DNA of 64,000 nucleotides from Gracilibacillus lacisalsi DSM 19029. GTDB taxonomy: Bacteria; Bacillota; Bacilli; Bacillales; Amphibacillaceae. The DNA lies in contig NZ_KB898672.1 of assembly GCF_000377765.1 (NCBI RefSeq), forward strand, positions 1 to 64,000, given 5' to 3'. Position 1 is the first letter of the stretch, and every line of letters starts with the position of its first letter. Below, piece by piece: positions 16,776 through 25,944 of this stretch. The position numbers and the translations under genes are program-made. The notes under the pieces are model-generated. The model saw only the letters and a list, made by a program, of their open reading frames with translations, ran no database searches and had not been told where the DNA came from.

Positions 16776-17672
16776 TTATGACTTCGCTAATTTAAATCGT
16801 TGCCATGCCTCTTCTAAATCGTCAGCTAGTGAGATTTCGAATTCCATAAGTTCCTTTGTGAGGGGATGATGAAAGGAGAGCTTATGACAGTGTAATGCTT
16901 GACGCTTTAATTTCGTAGTATCACCGTCATATAAACTATCACCAATCAAAGGATGGCCAATCGAAGAGAAATGAACGCGAATCTGATGGGTTCTTCCCGT
17001 TTCTAATTTGATCTCTACGAGCGAAATGTCCGCTAACTCCTCTTTTACTTGATAATGCGTGATAGCTCTTTTCCCAGTAGCAGCAACCACCCTCTTAATA
17101 ATTGAATCCGGAGCTCGGTCAATCGGGTAATCTAGCATCCCTTTTTTCTCGTTAAGCTGACCAGCAATAACCGCTTGATATCGTCTATTTACTTTTGCTT
17201 CATGCTGATCTTGAAATAAAATGGAATGGCTATAACGATGCTTGGCGATTAATAATAACCCTGATGTATCACGATCCAATCGTGTCACCACATGAACTGT
17301 GTAAGGTACTTGCTGTTGGTCATAGTGATAAATAATCCCATTCGCAAGTGTATTACTAGGATGGTGAAAGGACGGGATAGTAGCCATATACGGCGCTTTA
17401 TTCAAAACCAGCACATCATCATCTTCGTATATAATATCAAGCGGAATTAGTTCCGGGATTAATAACTCGCTTCTTTTTTCTGGTGGGAATACAACCTCTA
17501 CCAGATCATTCTCTGACAATCGATGACGTACGGTGACACTATTATTATTGACTAGAAGCTTACCACCTTCAAATTTAATCGCTGTTAAAATTCTTCGTGA
17601 TATTCCGCGAACTTGTATTAAATATTCTTTTAACAATAAGCCGTCGTACTGCTTATTTACTTTCCACTTCAA
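16776..17672 (-). CDS. yjbO: RluD-like pseudouridine synthase (YjbO)
   Basis: About 298 residues. An N-terminal S4-like RNA-binding region (LKEYLIQVRGISRRILTAIKFEGGKLLVNN) is followed by the catalytic domain with VVTRLDRDTSGLLLIAKH (catalytic Asp in RLDRDTSG), the NRRYQAVI strand and LETGRTHQIRVHFSSIGHPLIGD. It isomerises uridines, probably in 23S rRNA; the exact site cannot be assigned. Start: GTG at 17681 overlaps the AGGTGG site, so TTG at 17672 is preferred with modest certainty. It lies about 20 bp after nadK, in the operon sasB-nadK-yjbO as in B. subtilis. Confidence 0.9.
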   Translation of the reverse strand: MKWKVNKQYDGLLLKEYLIQVRGISRRILTAIKFEGGKLLVNNNSVTVRHRLSENDLVEVVFPPEKRSELLIPELIPLDIIYEDDDVLVLNKAPYMATIPSFHHPSNTLANGIIYHYDQQQVPYTVHVVTRLDRDTSGLLLIAKHRYSHSILFQDQHEAKVNRRYQAVIAGQLNEKKGMLDYPIDRAPDSIIKRVVAATGKRAITHYQVKEELADISLVEIKLETGRTHQIRVHFSSIGHPLIGDSLYDGDTTKLKRQALHCHKLSFHHPLTKELMEFEISLADDLEEAWQRFKLAKS

Positions 17673-17691
17673 TTTATCCACCTACACTATA

Positions 17692-18498
17692 TTATGTTCT
17701 TTCATCAGAAATAAAGGAGTCGTGCACCCTTTTCCAAAAAGGAAAGGCTCGGAACCTAGCAAAGCGAATTTTTTCATCTGAGACACGACATTCGATTCGG
17801 TCAATATTGGCATACTCCTCTGTATTATGATCTACTGTAATTAACATACTTCTATCATGATATAGTGGCAACAGCTCACATACATGATGTTTCGGTAAAA
17901 TTAACGGAGAACCAATTGTTCGGTAGACACGATTATTGATAGACGCCATCTCCGTAATTTGTAAGGCATTAAGAGATGGGTGGAGGATAGCTCCACCTAA
18001 CGCTTTATTGTATGCTGTGCTTCCAGATGGGGTTGATACACATAAACCATCTCCACGAAAACGTTCGAAATGTGCCCCTTTAATATGAACATCCATTGCA
18101 ACCGTACTATCAATTGATTTGACAGAAACTTCATTTAACGCCACGAATTGTTGATACTGTTCACTATCAACTGGATGAATCTTAATATCAAGCAATGGGT
18201 ATTCCACTACTTCAAAGGGCTTTTTGGCAATTTCAATAATTAATTTCTCCACTTCCTCTGGCACCCAATCTGCATAAAAGCCTAAATGACCTGTATGAAC
18301 TCCGATAAACGCTGTGTCTTTCAATCGATGTTTGTATGTATGGAAAGCCTCCAGAAACGTACCATCGCCACCTACAGAAATAACAAGCTCTGGCTTTTCT
18401 TCATCATATTCAAGTGAAAAATCCGTTAAATATTGTTTCACTCTCGACTTAATCACTTCTGACTTATTATCACTTCTTGACAGGATTGCAAAGCGCAT
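17692..18498 (-). CDS. nadK: NAD kinase
   Basis: 268 residues, matching PpnKA (YjbN). Motifs: [15 protein letters not shown] (the GGDG nucleotide-binding loop), [13 protein letters not shown], and the conserved [28 protein letters not shown] region. It phosphorylates NAD to NADP. The start at 18498 lies just behind GGAGGGG; the frame's upstream ATG at 18513 overlaps that site and is rejected. It follows sasB by 14 bp; this pairing of an alarmone synthetase with NAD kinase is conserved in Bacilli. Confidence 0.95.
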   Translation of the reverse strand: MRFAILSRSDNKSEVIKSRVKQYLTDFSLEYDEEKPELVISVGGDGTFLEAFHTYKHRLKDTAFIGVHTGHLGFYADWVPEEVEKLIIEIAKKPFEVVEYPLLDIKIHPVDSEQYQQFVALNEVSVKSIDSTVAMDVHIKGAHFERFRGDGLCVSTPSGSTAYNKALGGAILHPSLNALQITEMASINNRVYRTIGSPLILPKHHVCELLPLYHDRSMLITVDHNTEEYANIDRIECRVSDEKIRFARFRAFPFWKRVHDSFISDERT

Positions 18499-18512
18499 GT
18501 TATCCCCCTCCA

Positions 18513-19136
18513 TTACTTGTCATCACTTTCTTTATTAGTTTTGAAAATTCGTTGTGCTTCTTGAATTTCATCTTTTACTTTGGCCATTTCTTCATCTAAT
18601 TTAAACGCTGCTTCTGCAGCACGTTTTAGTCTTGACCTTACTTTTTCAGGTATTCTGCCTTCATATTTATAGTTAAGAGAATGCTCATTTGTCGCCCAAA
18701 AGTTCATGGCCAATGTACGAATCTGAATTTCAGCAATAATTTTTCGTTCCCCGTGAATCGTTTCTACTGGGTAAGATATAATTAAGTGATAAGAACGGTA
18801 TCCACTTTCTTTCTTATGATTAATATAATCACGTTCTTCTATTACCTCAAAATCATTCCGTGACTTTAAACGGTCAACGATATCATATATATCATCAACA
18901 AATTGACAAACAACACGAACTCCTGCAATATCCTGTAATTCTTCTATATTATCCATATGTATATTTTTACGTTTCATTTTTTCTTTAATACTTGATACTG
19001 GCTTAACTCTAGCCGTCACAAATTCAATTGGTGAGTGGCTGGACTCATATTCAAATTGTGATCGCATCCCTTTCAGTTTTACCTTTAATTCTTCAACCAC
19101 CTGTGCATAAGGTGCCAAGAAGTTTCTCCAATTCAT
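18513..19136 (-). CDS. sasB: small alarmone synthetase (GTP pyrophosphokinase) SasB/RelQ (YjbM)
   Basis: 207 residues, one RelA/SpoT synthetase domain without hydrolase or regulatory domains. Seen: [59 protein letters not shown] (synthetase motif), [23 protein letters not shown]. The sequence closely follows B. subtilis YjbM. It transfers pyrophosphate from ATP to GDP or GTP, making (p)ppGpp. The ATG at 19136 lies 8 nt after AGGTGG; the GTG at 19148 overlaps it. First gene of sasB-nadK-yjbO; divergent from yjbK. Confidence 0.93.
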   Translation of the reverse strand: MNWRNFLAPYAQVVEELKVKLKGMRSQFEYESSHSPIEFVTARVKPVSSIKEKMKRKNIHMDNIEELQDIAGVRVVCQFVDDIYDIVDRLKSRNDFEVIEERDYINHKKESGYRSYHLIISYPVETIHGERKIIAEIQIRTLAMNFWATNEHSLNYKYEGRIPEKVRSRLKRAAEAAFKLDEEMAKVKDEIQEAQRIFKTNKESDDK

Positions 19137-19278
19137 GTCTTGCACCACCTATTGTTTACAATATCTGAGTTTATTTTATCATATATTCTGACAAAGAAGT
19201 AATCATTGCCATTTTCATTATTTTTGCTTTTTTGTCAGAAATCCTTCAAAATATAGAAAGCATGAAAGGATGAGTACA

Positions 19279-19860
19279 ATGTCACAAGAAATTGAGATAG
19301 AATTTAAAAACCTTTTAACAAATGAAGAATACCAGCAATTAGTGAAACATTTTCATTCCTATCAGTTGACGGAAATGGAGCAGAAGAATCACTATTTTGA
19401 AACGGCTGATTTTCAATTAAAAAAGCATCATGCTGCTCTTCGAATCAGAGAAAAGCAGGGGACATTTCAGTTAACCTTAAAGCAGCCTAATCCAAATGGA
19501 GCTGGTTTGTTGGAGACTCATTGTCCTATAACACCGAATGAAGCACAACAATGGATCAACGGGCATATTATTGCAAAAGATGAAGTATCAAAAGCTCTAC
19601 AAGCCATGCATATAAATATCCATGATTTAAAATACGGTGGGATGTTGAAGACAAATCGATTGGAATGCACGTATGATAATACCACCGTTGTCCTTGACCA
19701 AAGTCATTATAACGGTTATACCGACTTTGAATTAGAATTAGAAGCGGAAGATGAGCAACACGGTAAAACCGTCTTCCAACAACTTTTAACTGCTCACCAA
19801 ATTCCGAAACGGAAAACTCCGAATAAAATTGAACGATTTTATCATACACTAAAGATATAG
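19279..19860 (+). CDS. yjbK: CYTH domain protein (YjbK)
   Basis: 193 residues. It starts with the CYTH signature EIEIEFKN (ExExK) and has the alternating charged strands of the triphosphate tunnel fold: AALRIREKQGTFQLTLKQP, RLECTYDNTTVVLDQSHYNGYTDFELELEAED, and a final KRKTPNKIERFY. Members bind triphosphates with Mg2+ (adenylate cyclase class IV/thiamine triphosphatase superfamily); B. subtilis YjbK has inorganic triphosphatase-like properties. ATG 19279 is 8-9 nt after AAAGGA, better than ATG 19270. It is divergent from sasB, as in B. subtilis. Confidence 0.87.
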   Translation: MSQEIEIEFKNLLTNEEYQQLVKHFHSYQLTEMEQKNHYFETADFQLKKHHAALRIREKQGTFQLTLKQPNPNGAGLLETHCPITPNEAQQWINGHIIAKDEVSKALQAMHINIHDLKYGGMLKTNRLECTYDNTTVVLDQSHYNGYTDFELELEAEDEQHGKTVFQQLLTAHQIPKRKTPNKIERFYHTLKI

Positions 19861-19872
19861 GAAACGCTTTCA
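19859..19872 (+). promoter_or_regulatory. possible cre (CcpA) site
   Basis: AGGAAACGCTTTCA matches 12 of 14 positions of the cre consensus TGWAANCGNTNWCA. It lies directly after yjbK and about 170 bp upstream of the yjbI-yjbH operon. This is far from a typical operator position, so it may be chance. Confidence 0.25.
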
Positions 19873-20043
19873 TTGCAAAACAAATATAACCTGCTATACT
19901 GTTCAATAACAGTTGAATACCTACTGCTAAAAGGATTAAACTACCAAAACACATAAGTTGCTAGTTCTATGTAAACACTGTTACAATATAGTAACATAAA
20001 GAGAGAACTATTTAGTAACATGAGATGAAAGGTTTGGAGGAAT

Positions 20044-20445
20044 ATGAGAGAAGAAGCGCGCTCCATCTATGAAGCAATTGGTGGACAGGAAAAAATTGAT
20101 GAATTAGTTGAGGCTTTTTACGCACGAGTGTCTAAACATCCTGATCTAATTCCAATTTTTCCAGATGACTTTACTGAAGTCGCGAGGAAACAAAAGCAAT
20201 TTTTGACTCAATTTTTTGGCGGTCCACCGTTATATATACAAGAACATGGGCATCCTATGATGAGAAAGCGCCATTTACGCTTTCCGATTACTCCGACAAG
20301 GAGAGACGCTTGGCTTTCCTGCATGGAGGGTGCACTAGAAGAAGCAAATATTGAGGAACCATTTCGAAGTGCAATGTTTGATCGGCTCACTCTTACAGCC
20401 AATCACATGATGAATACGCCTGAAGAGAAAGGAGAATCATTGTGA
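20044..20445 (+). CDS. yjbI: truncated hemoglobin (YjbI)
   Basis: 133 residues, group II truncated globin. Seen: [22 protein letters not shown] (helix A/B), [44 protein letters not shown], with the proximal histidine in the [10 protein letters not shown] segment, then [14 protein letters not shown] with the distal-side tryptophan. It binds haem and oxygen; in B. subtilis YjbI is linked to peroxide protection of proteins. The ATG at 20044 follows TTGGAGG. The next gene, yjbH, overlaps its stop by 4 bp (GTGA), so the pair is translationally coupled. Confidence 0.93.
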   Translation: MREEARSIYEAIGGQEKIDELVEAFYARVSKHPDLIPIFPDDFTEVARKQKQFLTQFFGGPPLYIQEHGHPMMRKRHLRFPITPTRRDAWLSCMEGALEEANIEEPFRSAMFDRLTLTANHMMNTPEEKGESL

Positions 20446-21335
20446 ATTGGAATTCTGCCGGATCTTGGCAACCGCAAGATCGCAACCAAACTGCGCATTA
20501 TCACTTTATTGATGTCTTAAAGAAACCAATTGAAATATATGTGTTTATTGATCCACTTTGCCCGGAATGCTGGTCTCTTGAGCCATATTTAAAGAAACTT
20601 ACCATTGAATATGGGCGTTTTTTCACTATAAGAACAGTACTGAGCGGACAACTAACAAATTTGCATAAAGACAAATTTGAAAAACCACGAAAATTAAAAG
20701 ATATCTGGGAAAAAACCGCAAGTCGTACCGGCATGAGTTGTGATGGTGATCTCTGGATCGAAAACCCAATTCATTATCCATGGCTCGCTTCCATTGCTAT
20801 AAAATCCGCTGAGTTACAAGGAAAAAAAGCGGGCAGACGTTTTTTACGAAAATTGCAAGAGCTTGCCTTTTTAGATAAACAAGATATTTCTCAGGAAGAA
20901 GTATTATTGAGTTGTGCTAGAAAGGTTCATCTCGATATTGAAGAATTTCGCGAAGACCTTTGTTCCAAATCGTCTAAAAAAGCATTGCAATGTGATTTGA
21001 AACTTACCAAAGAAATGGACGTTGAATATATTCCTACTATGGTTTTCTTTAATGAGTCAGAAGACGATGCGGGCTTAAAAATTTCTGGTATTTATCCCTA
21101 TGAAATTTATGTCAAAGTTCTCAAACAAATGCTTCAAAAAGAACCACTTCCAGCGAAGAAACCTAAATTGTTGGATTTCGTATCACACTATGATTTTGTT
21201 GGAACAAAAGAAATAGCAGTTGTCTATGATTGGTCCATGGAAAAAGCTGAAAAAGAAATGAAAAAGTTACAACTGAAGCAACTAGTTGAAAAAGTACCTG
21301 TAAAGTTTGGCTACTTTTGGAAATATGCGAAATAG
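20442..21335 (+). CDS. yjbH: ClpXP adaptor for Spx, YjbH (SpxH), DsbA-like
   Basis: 297 residues with a thioredoxin/DsbA-like fold. The CxxC is at residues 40-43 in [19 protein letters not shown]. Helical and strand segments of the DsbA type follow ([46 protein letters not shown]). YjbH binds Spx and presents it to ClpXP; aggregation of YjbH under disulfide stress frees Spx. The GTG at 20442 overlaps the yjbI stop and has AAAGGAG upstream. Its target gene, spx, is at 29098-29493 in this window. Confidence 0.93.
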   Translation: MNWNSAGSWQPQDRNQTAHYHFIDVLKKPIEIYVFIDPLCPECWSLEPYLKKLTIEYGRFFTIRTVLSGQLTNLHKDKFEKPRKLKDIWEKTASRTGMSCDGDLWIENPIHYPWLASIAIKSAELQGKKAGRRFLRKLQELAFLDKQDISQEEVLLSCARKVHLDIEEFREDLCSKSSKKALQCDLKLTKEMDVEYIPTMVFFNESEDDAGLKISGIYPYEIYVKVLKQMLQKEPLPAKKPKLLDFVSHYDFVGTKEIAVVYDWSMEKAEKEMKKLQLKQLVEKVPVKFGYFWKYAK

Positions 21336-21338
21336 CAA

Positions 21339-21366
21339 AGAGGACATGTTACGTAACATGTCCTCT
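21339..21366. terminator. 28-bp perfect palindrome after yjbH (terminator-like)
   Basis: AGAGGACATGTTAC followed at once by its reverse complement, starting 3 bp after the yjbH stop. As RNA it gives a 12-bp stem with a 4-nt ACGT loop, but the downstream run is TCTGCTTTA rather than a clear T tract. It could act as a weak terminator or an operator-like site. Confidence 0.55.
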
Positions 21367-21528
21367 TCTGCTTTACCTATTACTAGATAAGGGATGGGAG
21401 AAAGTTTCAGGTCAAACAAAGGGGTTGTTTGTTTTACCTTATCTTTACTATACCAAGCGTGAAGCCGGATGACAATAGGTTTGTGCACAAATTCACAAAA
21501 GTTTCACACTTCCAGATTACAGTGTATG

Positions 21529-22527
21529 TTACGATATATTGGTGCATTTATCAGTCACTTTTCTATCCTTATCAGTCACTTTTAATTGTTTATCAGTCAC
21601 TTTACGAAAATCTAAAGAATAATATCCATTTTTATTAGCTCCTCTTCGTTCGAACCCTGCTCGGACTAACATTTTTCTGATGGCATCAGCAGATTGAACT
21701 AATAAAAAATCTCTTGCAAGTCGGTTGGTTACTTTATTTCCGCTTAACAAGGCAAGATGAAATAATGGTCGCAGATGTGCATCGTCACTACGTTTATCGC
21801 AATGAGGACATTGCCACCGATAACGTTCTCGTTTCATCGCAAAACGTCCACACGTTATACATGGTACACCTTTTTTCAAATCGTTCCATGAAAGCCCATG
21901 TTTTTCCATTAGATTGATCTGATCCTCCACATGACCACTTTTGAGATAATTAACAAGATCCTCTTGTTGGTTTGAACTTATACTATTAACATAATGTTGA
22001 TCCATTTTCTGAATATATAAAGGAAGTGCTTGACTAGTTAGAATTCGATCTTTATGAGGATAGTTAACTATTTCTAACTTTCCATTAGAATTTGTGAATA
22101 CACAAACAGTATGAATCGGTGGAATAGGGTGAGGGAAATGATGCAAATATTGCATTAACTGTATTTTTTGTAGTTGAACTTGTAAAATGGGATCCGGGAA
22201 AATATCGATCTGTTCCTCCTTGTAACGGTGAAGTTGGTGGGAATGAGAATCAAAATGAATAATTCCAGACATATTTTTTACTTCAATGATTAATATATAT
22301 TTAAGAGAGACTAATATTCTATCCATCTGAAAATAGTCATGATGTTTTAGTCGTAAACCTTTTATTAACTGTTTGCCATGGAGTCCACTCACACGAAAAT
22401 AATAATCAAGAGAATCTTCTCCAAACAACCCTGATTGATATTTGCGGAATTGGCTATGTATGTCGGCATATTGAGGATGACGCGGATTAAGTCGTTCCAG
22501 TAATGCCTGATAGCTGGATAGTTTCAT
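21529..22527 (-). CDS. NERD domain protein with zinc ribbon
   Basis: 332 residues. The N-terminal ~200 residues form a NERD (nuclease-related) domain: QYQSGLFGEDSLDYYF-like start, FQMDRILVSLKYILIIEVKNMSGII, with Asp 69, Glu 82 and Lys 84 resembling a restriction-type active site. A zinc ribbon follows (C223, C226, C240, C243: CITCGRFAMKRERYRWQCPHC), then a short helical region. The last ~25 residues are three KVTDK repeats coded by a 21-nt repeat array and may not be an ancestral part. It is cytoplasmic and the substrate is unknown. ATG 22527 follows AAAGGAG. It is convergent with yjbH. Confidence 0.82.
   Translation of the reverse strand: MKLSSYQALLERLNPRHPQYADIHSQFRKYQSGLFGEDSLDYYFRVSGLHGKQLIKGLRLKHHDYFQMDRILVSLKYILIIEVKNMSGIIHFDSHSHQLHRYKEEQIDIFPDPILQVQLQKIQLMQYLHHFPHPIPPIHTVCVFTNSNGKLEIVNYPHKDRILTSQALPLYIQKMDQHYVNSISSNQQEDLVNYLKSGHVEDQINLMEKHGLSWNDLKKGVPCITCGRFAMKRERYRWQCPHCDKRSDDAHLRPLFHLALLSGNKVTNRLARDFLLVQSADAIRKMLVRAGFERRGANKNGYYSLDFRKVTDKQLKVTDKDRKVTDKCTNIS
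21548..21603. repeat. three copies of a 14-nt word at exact 21-nt period
   Basis: TTATCAGTCACTTT occurs at 21548, 21569 and 21590, with 7-nt spacers that differ between copies. The array lies at the 3' end of the NERD gene, facing yjbH, and is read there as KVTDK repeats. The same 21-nt period with a different word occurs at 56261-56376. Confidence 0.9.
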
Positions 22528-22556
22528 CAATTCACTCCTTTAAAGGTGGTGTCGTA

Positions 22557-22733
22557 ATGAAAGTATTACTTTTCGTTCTACCGGTATTTGCGTTTATACT
22601 TAATATTTTTGGATTAATGCGAATGATTCCACTCTATTTCACTGTGCCACTATTATTTGTTACGATTTATATGACCATTTACTTTTGGCGAGACAGAAAA
22701 CAATTCAAAGGATTTAAAAAGGCCACCAGATAA
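22557..22733 (+). CDS. small two-helix membrane protein, unknown function
   Basis: 58 residues, almost entirely two hydrophobic segments (VLLFVLPVFAFILNIFGLM and IPLYFTVPLLFVTIYMTIYFW) followed by a short basic tail RDRKQFKGFKKATR. The ATG at 22557 has AAAGGTGGTG upstream and the gene has its own terminator, which supports it being real. It diverges from the NERD gene with only 29 bp between the starts. I do not recognise a family. Confidence 0.65.
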   Translation: MKVLLFVLPVFAFILNIFGLMRMIPLYFTVPLLFVTIYMTIYFWRDRKQFKGFKKATR

Positions 22734-22746
22734 GAGTGGCCTTTTA
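22717..22746 (+). terminator. terminator after the small membrane protein gene
   Basis: 10-bp stem AAAAGGCCAC/GTGGCCTTTT (22717-22726, 22737-22746) with the T run in the arm. Confidence 0.85.
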
Positions 22747-22771
22747 TAAAATTTGAGTATTTGTCTATAGC

Positions 22772-22812
22772 ACTAGGCGACTTCATGAATCGTCCTACGA
22801 TAAAGAAGTCTT
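22772..22812 (-). repeat. R-family dispersed repeat, fragment
   Basis: On the minus strand this reads CTTTATCGTAGGACGATTCATGAAGTCGCCTAGT in essence, the inner part of the R repeats at 28695, 38805 and 43491. It is closest to the copy at 43491, which shares the CTTCTTTATCGTAGG run. The rest of the element is not recognisable here. Confidence 0.7.
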
Positions 22813-22929
22813 TCAGATTGATGATCAAGTAGTTAATATTATTCCATAATAACCACTAGTGGAAACGTATATCTGAGCATTTAGTGATTAAGACTGAGTG
22901 AATTTTGCTCCGTTTTTCTTAATACCTAT

Positions 22930-24747
22930 TTAATTAACCTGATCTAATAATTTTTCCATTTCCTCAAGCTTTTGCTCAAATACCTTTAATGCATTAGTAA
23001 CAGGAGTTTTTTCGGTCATGTCTACACCTGCTTTTTTAAGCACTTCGATTGGATAGTCGCTGCTTCCTGCTTTCAAGTAACCGAGATAACGTTCTACTGC
23101 TGGTTCCTTATCTTCTAATATTTGAGCAGCTAATGATTGGGCAGCTGCATAACCTGTTGCATATTGATAGACATAATAGTTGTAGTAGAAATGTGGGATA
23201 CGTGACCATTCTAAACCAATTTCTTCATCTACTACTAGGTCATCACCAAAGTATTTTTTATTTAAATCATAGTATAGTTCTGTTAAACGGTCAGCTGTTA
23301 ATGCTTCCCCGTCCTGGGCTAACACATGTATGTTATGCTCAAATTCGGCAAACATCGTCTGTCTGAACACTGTACCACGGAATCCTTCTAAAAAGTGATT
23401 AAGCAAGAATAATTTTTCTTTCGGATCATCCGTTTTTTCCACTAAGTAATTATTCAATAATGCTTCATTACAAGTAGATGCTACCTCTGCAACGAAAATG
23501 GAGTAGTTTCCATAACGATATGGTTGGTGTTTATGTGTGTAATAGCTGTGCATCGAGTGACCTAATTCATGTGCCAATGTAAATAAGTTATTTAAATTGT
23601 CCTGCCAGTTCATAAGAATGTATGGATTGGTACTGTAGGAACCAGAAGAATACGCTCCACTACGCTTCCCTTTGTTCTCCTCAACATCAATCCAGCGTTC
23701 ATTGAATGCCCTTTGCATGACATTTAAATAATCATCACCTAAAGGTTTAAGTGCTTCTGTCACCGTTTCTTGTGCTTGCTCATAAGTAAAGGACATGTCA
23801 ACATCTTTTACTAATGGTGTATACAGGTCATACATGTGCAATTCCTCTACATCTAACACTTTTTTCCGCAAAGCTACATATCGCTGAAGTAATGGTAATC
23901 CATCATGAATCGCTTCAATGAGGTTATCATATACTTTTTCTGGGATATTATTTTTGTTTAAAGCAGCTTGTCTTGCTGAATCATAGTTGCGGATTTTCGC
24001 ATAGAAATTATCCTTTTTGACAACACCTTGTAAGGTTGAAGCGAACGTGTTCCTCAAGCTCCCATATGTTTCATACATTGCTTTGAAGGCATCACGGCGC
24101 ACACGTTGATCCTTTGATTCAAGAAAATTAATATAGCGGCCATGTGTTAAATCTACTTCATTTCCTTGCTCATCGGTTACAGCTGGAAAGGTTAAATCAG
24201 CATTGTTAAGCATACTGAAAGTTTGAGATGGGTTATCTGTTACTTCAGATGCTTCGGCTAATAGCGCTTCTTCTTTTTCTGATAAAACATGTGGACGCTG
24301 ACGATTAATTTCATCTAAAGTATGCTTATATAAAGCTAAATCTTCATGCTCTTTAAGATATTGCTCTAATGTCTGCTCGTCCAACTTTAAGATCTCTGGC
24401 GTTATAAAACTCATTTTACTGGAAGCCTGTGTAATCAAGTTCTCTGCTTTTCCGTTCATCGCTTGATAGAATGAGTTAGTCGTATCCTGATCATAACGCA
24501 TATGTGCGTATGTATAAAGTTTGCTCAAACGATCTGATACTTCATCTTGCAATTGTAACAATTGATATACTTTCTCTGCGCCATCGTTTAATGTTCCTTG
24601 AAATGCTTCAAATTTAGGTAATAATGCTTGTACCTCTTGCCATTCCTTGTCCCATTCATCATCTGTCGCAAAAATATCTTCTAATTTCCATGTTAACTCT
24701 TCTGCTATTTCCTCACGTTTCGGTAGTGATTTCTGAGCCTTTGCCAT
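22930..24747 (-). CDS. pepF: oligoendopeptidase F (YjbG)
   Basis: 605 residues, the full length of M3B peptidases. The zinc site is LAHELGHSMHSYY (HELGH at 393-397), with the third ligand in the following EVASTCNEALLNNYL segment. N-terminal helical lobe as in PepF. It degrades oligopeptides of about 7-17 residues in the cytoplasm and could act on peptides imported by the Opp system at 31.9-38 kb. The ATG at 24747 follows AGAAGGAGG. It lies 55 bp downstream of coiA on the same strand, as in B. subtilis. Confidence 0.95.
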   Translation of the reverse strand: MAKAQKSLPKREEIAEELTWKLEDIFATDDEWDKEWQEVQALLPKFEAFQGTLNDGAEKVYQLLQLQDEVSDRLSKLYTYAHMRYDQDTTNSFYQAMNGKAENLITQASSKMSFITPEILKLDEQTLEQYLKEHEDLALYKHTLDEINRQRPHVLSEKEEALLAEASEVTDNPSQTFSMLNNADLTFPAVTDEQGNEVDLTHGRYINFLESKDQRVRRDAFKAMYETYGSLRNTFASTLQGVVKKDNFYAKIRNYDSARQAALNKNNIPEKVYDNLIEAIHDGLPLLQRYVALRKKVLDVEELHMYDLYTPLVKDVDMSFTYEQAQETVTEALKPLGDDYLNVMQRAFNERWIDVEENKGKRSGAYSSGSYSTNPYILMNWQDNLNNLFTLAHELGHSMHSYYTHKHQPYRYGNYSIFVAEVASTCNEALLNNYLVEKTDDPKEKLFLLNHFLEGFRGTVFRQTMFAEFEHNIHVLAQDGEALTADRLTELYYDLNKKYFGDDLVVDEEIGLEWSRIPHFYYNYYVYQYATGYAAAQSLAAQILEDKEPAVERYLGYLKAGSSDYPIEVLKKAGVDMTEKTPVTNALKVFEQKLEEMEKLLDQVN

Positions 24748-24802
24748 TTGAATTCCTCCTTCTTTTGCTCTTGTGTCTTATTATAACTTATTTACGTATT
24801 GT

Positions 24803-25888
24803 TCATACAGTAGTACGATTTACTTGGTATTTGGTTTCAGAGACCTCCTTTAAAATACCTATACGCACTAATAGCTGTAAATATTCACAAACTGGATGAT
24901 TTTTAGATTGAATTAACGGAAAATGATCAAAGGAATGGTAATGTTCACGGAGAAGATGCATCGCTAAATCGATTGTGAAAAACTCTTTTTTTAAGAAAAG
25001 GTCAATGTAGAGTCTTGATTGCCATATCCATGGAGGACTTTTCATTCGAAATTGAGTAGTAACAGGAAGATAGATGAAGGAAGGTAAGGTTTGCACATTT
25101 AATTGATGAAGATATAACCATTGTCGCCAATTCATCTCTTCTCGCTGATAAGGAGGTACTGGGCGATTACGCCATTGATGCTTCTGTTGTTGCCAATATT
25201 TGCGGAATAAATTTTTATGGCGATATCTTGGTTGAAATAGATCATGCCATCTAAGTGAAGTTAACTTGGATATATGCATGGCCCCAAATGTGTTTGTTTT
25301 TGATAAAAAAATCATATCTTGATAAATGATCAAACGTTTAGTTTCGGAACAGTAATAAAATAAGCTTAGTGGTAATAATGGATGGAATTGATGTAGGAAA
25401 GCTTGATCATTGGAAGGAATGTTAAGAGAATGCGCTCCTTTTCTCTTTAATTTATTGGCTCCGAGGATCCAAATAGGAATAACACCTATGGAACGGTAAC
25501 CTGCTGTTCTACGACAGAATTCCTGTATCGAAATCGGAGCACATTGATACTCAATCGCAATTTTTTTCTTTTTCACCTCCAAGAAAATATCAGCTCTTTG
25601 CTTAATGTCTGGGAAATAATGCTCTAATGTTGCTTGATAGCCTTGCACATGTAGCCACAAATAAATATCCTTTTTTCCATTTTCATGATAACTGCCTTCT
25701 CCAGAAAGGTTGCAATTACTTTTCCTATGGTGAGCGAAATGCGGCGTATTCTTCATCCCAGCTTTAATCATTAGTGGCTCATGACAAGCTGGACAGAAAA
25801 ACTTCTCCTTTCTCTTTTGGTTAATTTGATCACGATTCATCTTCCAAATTGGTACAAGCTCACCAGATTGATTGACTGCTTGCAACAT
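24803..25888 (-). CDS. coiA: competence protein CoiA (YjbF)
   Basis: 361 residues. The N-terminus has a zinc-finger-like FFCPACHEPLMIKAGMKNTPHFAHHRKSNC region, then the nuclease-like core (ADIFLEVKKKKIAIEYQCAPISIQEFCRRTAGY, with Asp, Glu-x-Lys and Glu-x-Gln residues), matching the CoiA family. In transformation, CoiA acts at the recombination step after DNA uptake. The C-terminal half is less conserved. The ATG at 25888 lies right at the end of a T run, with the ribosome binding site GGAGGTGAT inside a hairpin arm (see that entry). No ComK box (AAAA-N5-TTTT) was seen immediately upstream. Confidence 0.9.
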   Translation of the reverse strand: MLQAVNQSGELVPIWKMNRDQINQKRKEKFFCPACHEPLMIKAGMKNTPHFAHHRKSNCNLSGEGSYHENGKKDIYLWLHVQGYQATLEHYFPDIKQRADIFLEVKKKKIAIEYQCAPISIQEFCRRTAGYRSIGVIPIWILGANKLKRKGAHSLNIPSNDQAFLHQFHPLLPLSLFYYCSETKRLIIYQDMIFLSKTNTFGAMHISKLTSLRWHDLFQPRYRHKNLFRKYWQQQKHQWRNRPVPPYQREEMNWRQWLYLHQLNVQTLPSFIYLPVTTQFRMKSPPWIWQSRLYIDLFLKKEFFTIDLAMHLLREHYHSFDHFPLIQSKNHPVCEYLQLLVRIGILKEVSETKYQVNRTTV

Positions 25889-25933
25889 AAAAAAATCACC
25901 TCCATGTAATTATAATTCTACAAAGAGGTGATT
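25889..25933 (-). promoter_or_regulatory. terminator hairpin whose 3' arm is the coiA ribosome binding site
   Basis: Perfect 9-bp stem (25925-25933 with 25894-25902), 22-nt loop, then seven T residues ending at the coiA ATG. On the minus strand the 3' arm is GAGGTGATT, the core of the coiA ribosome binding site. Transcripts running in from the MFS gene would form a terminator-like hairpin and hide the site. The loop contains TATAAT (25914-25909), a possible -10 element that would give a transcript lacking the 5' arm; no good -35 is seen. Confidence 0.6.
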
Positions 25934-25944
25934 ATTCCTGCATA

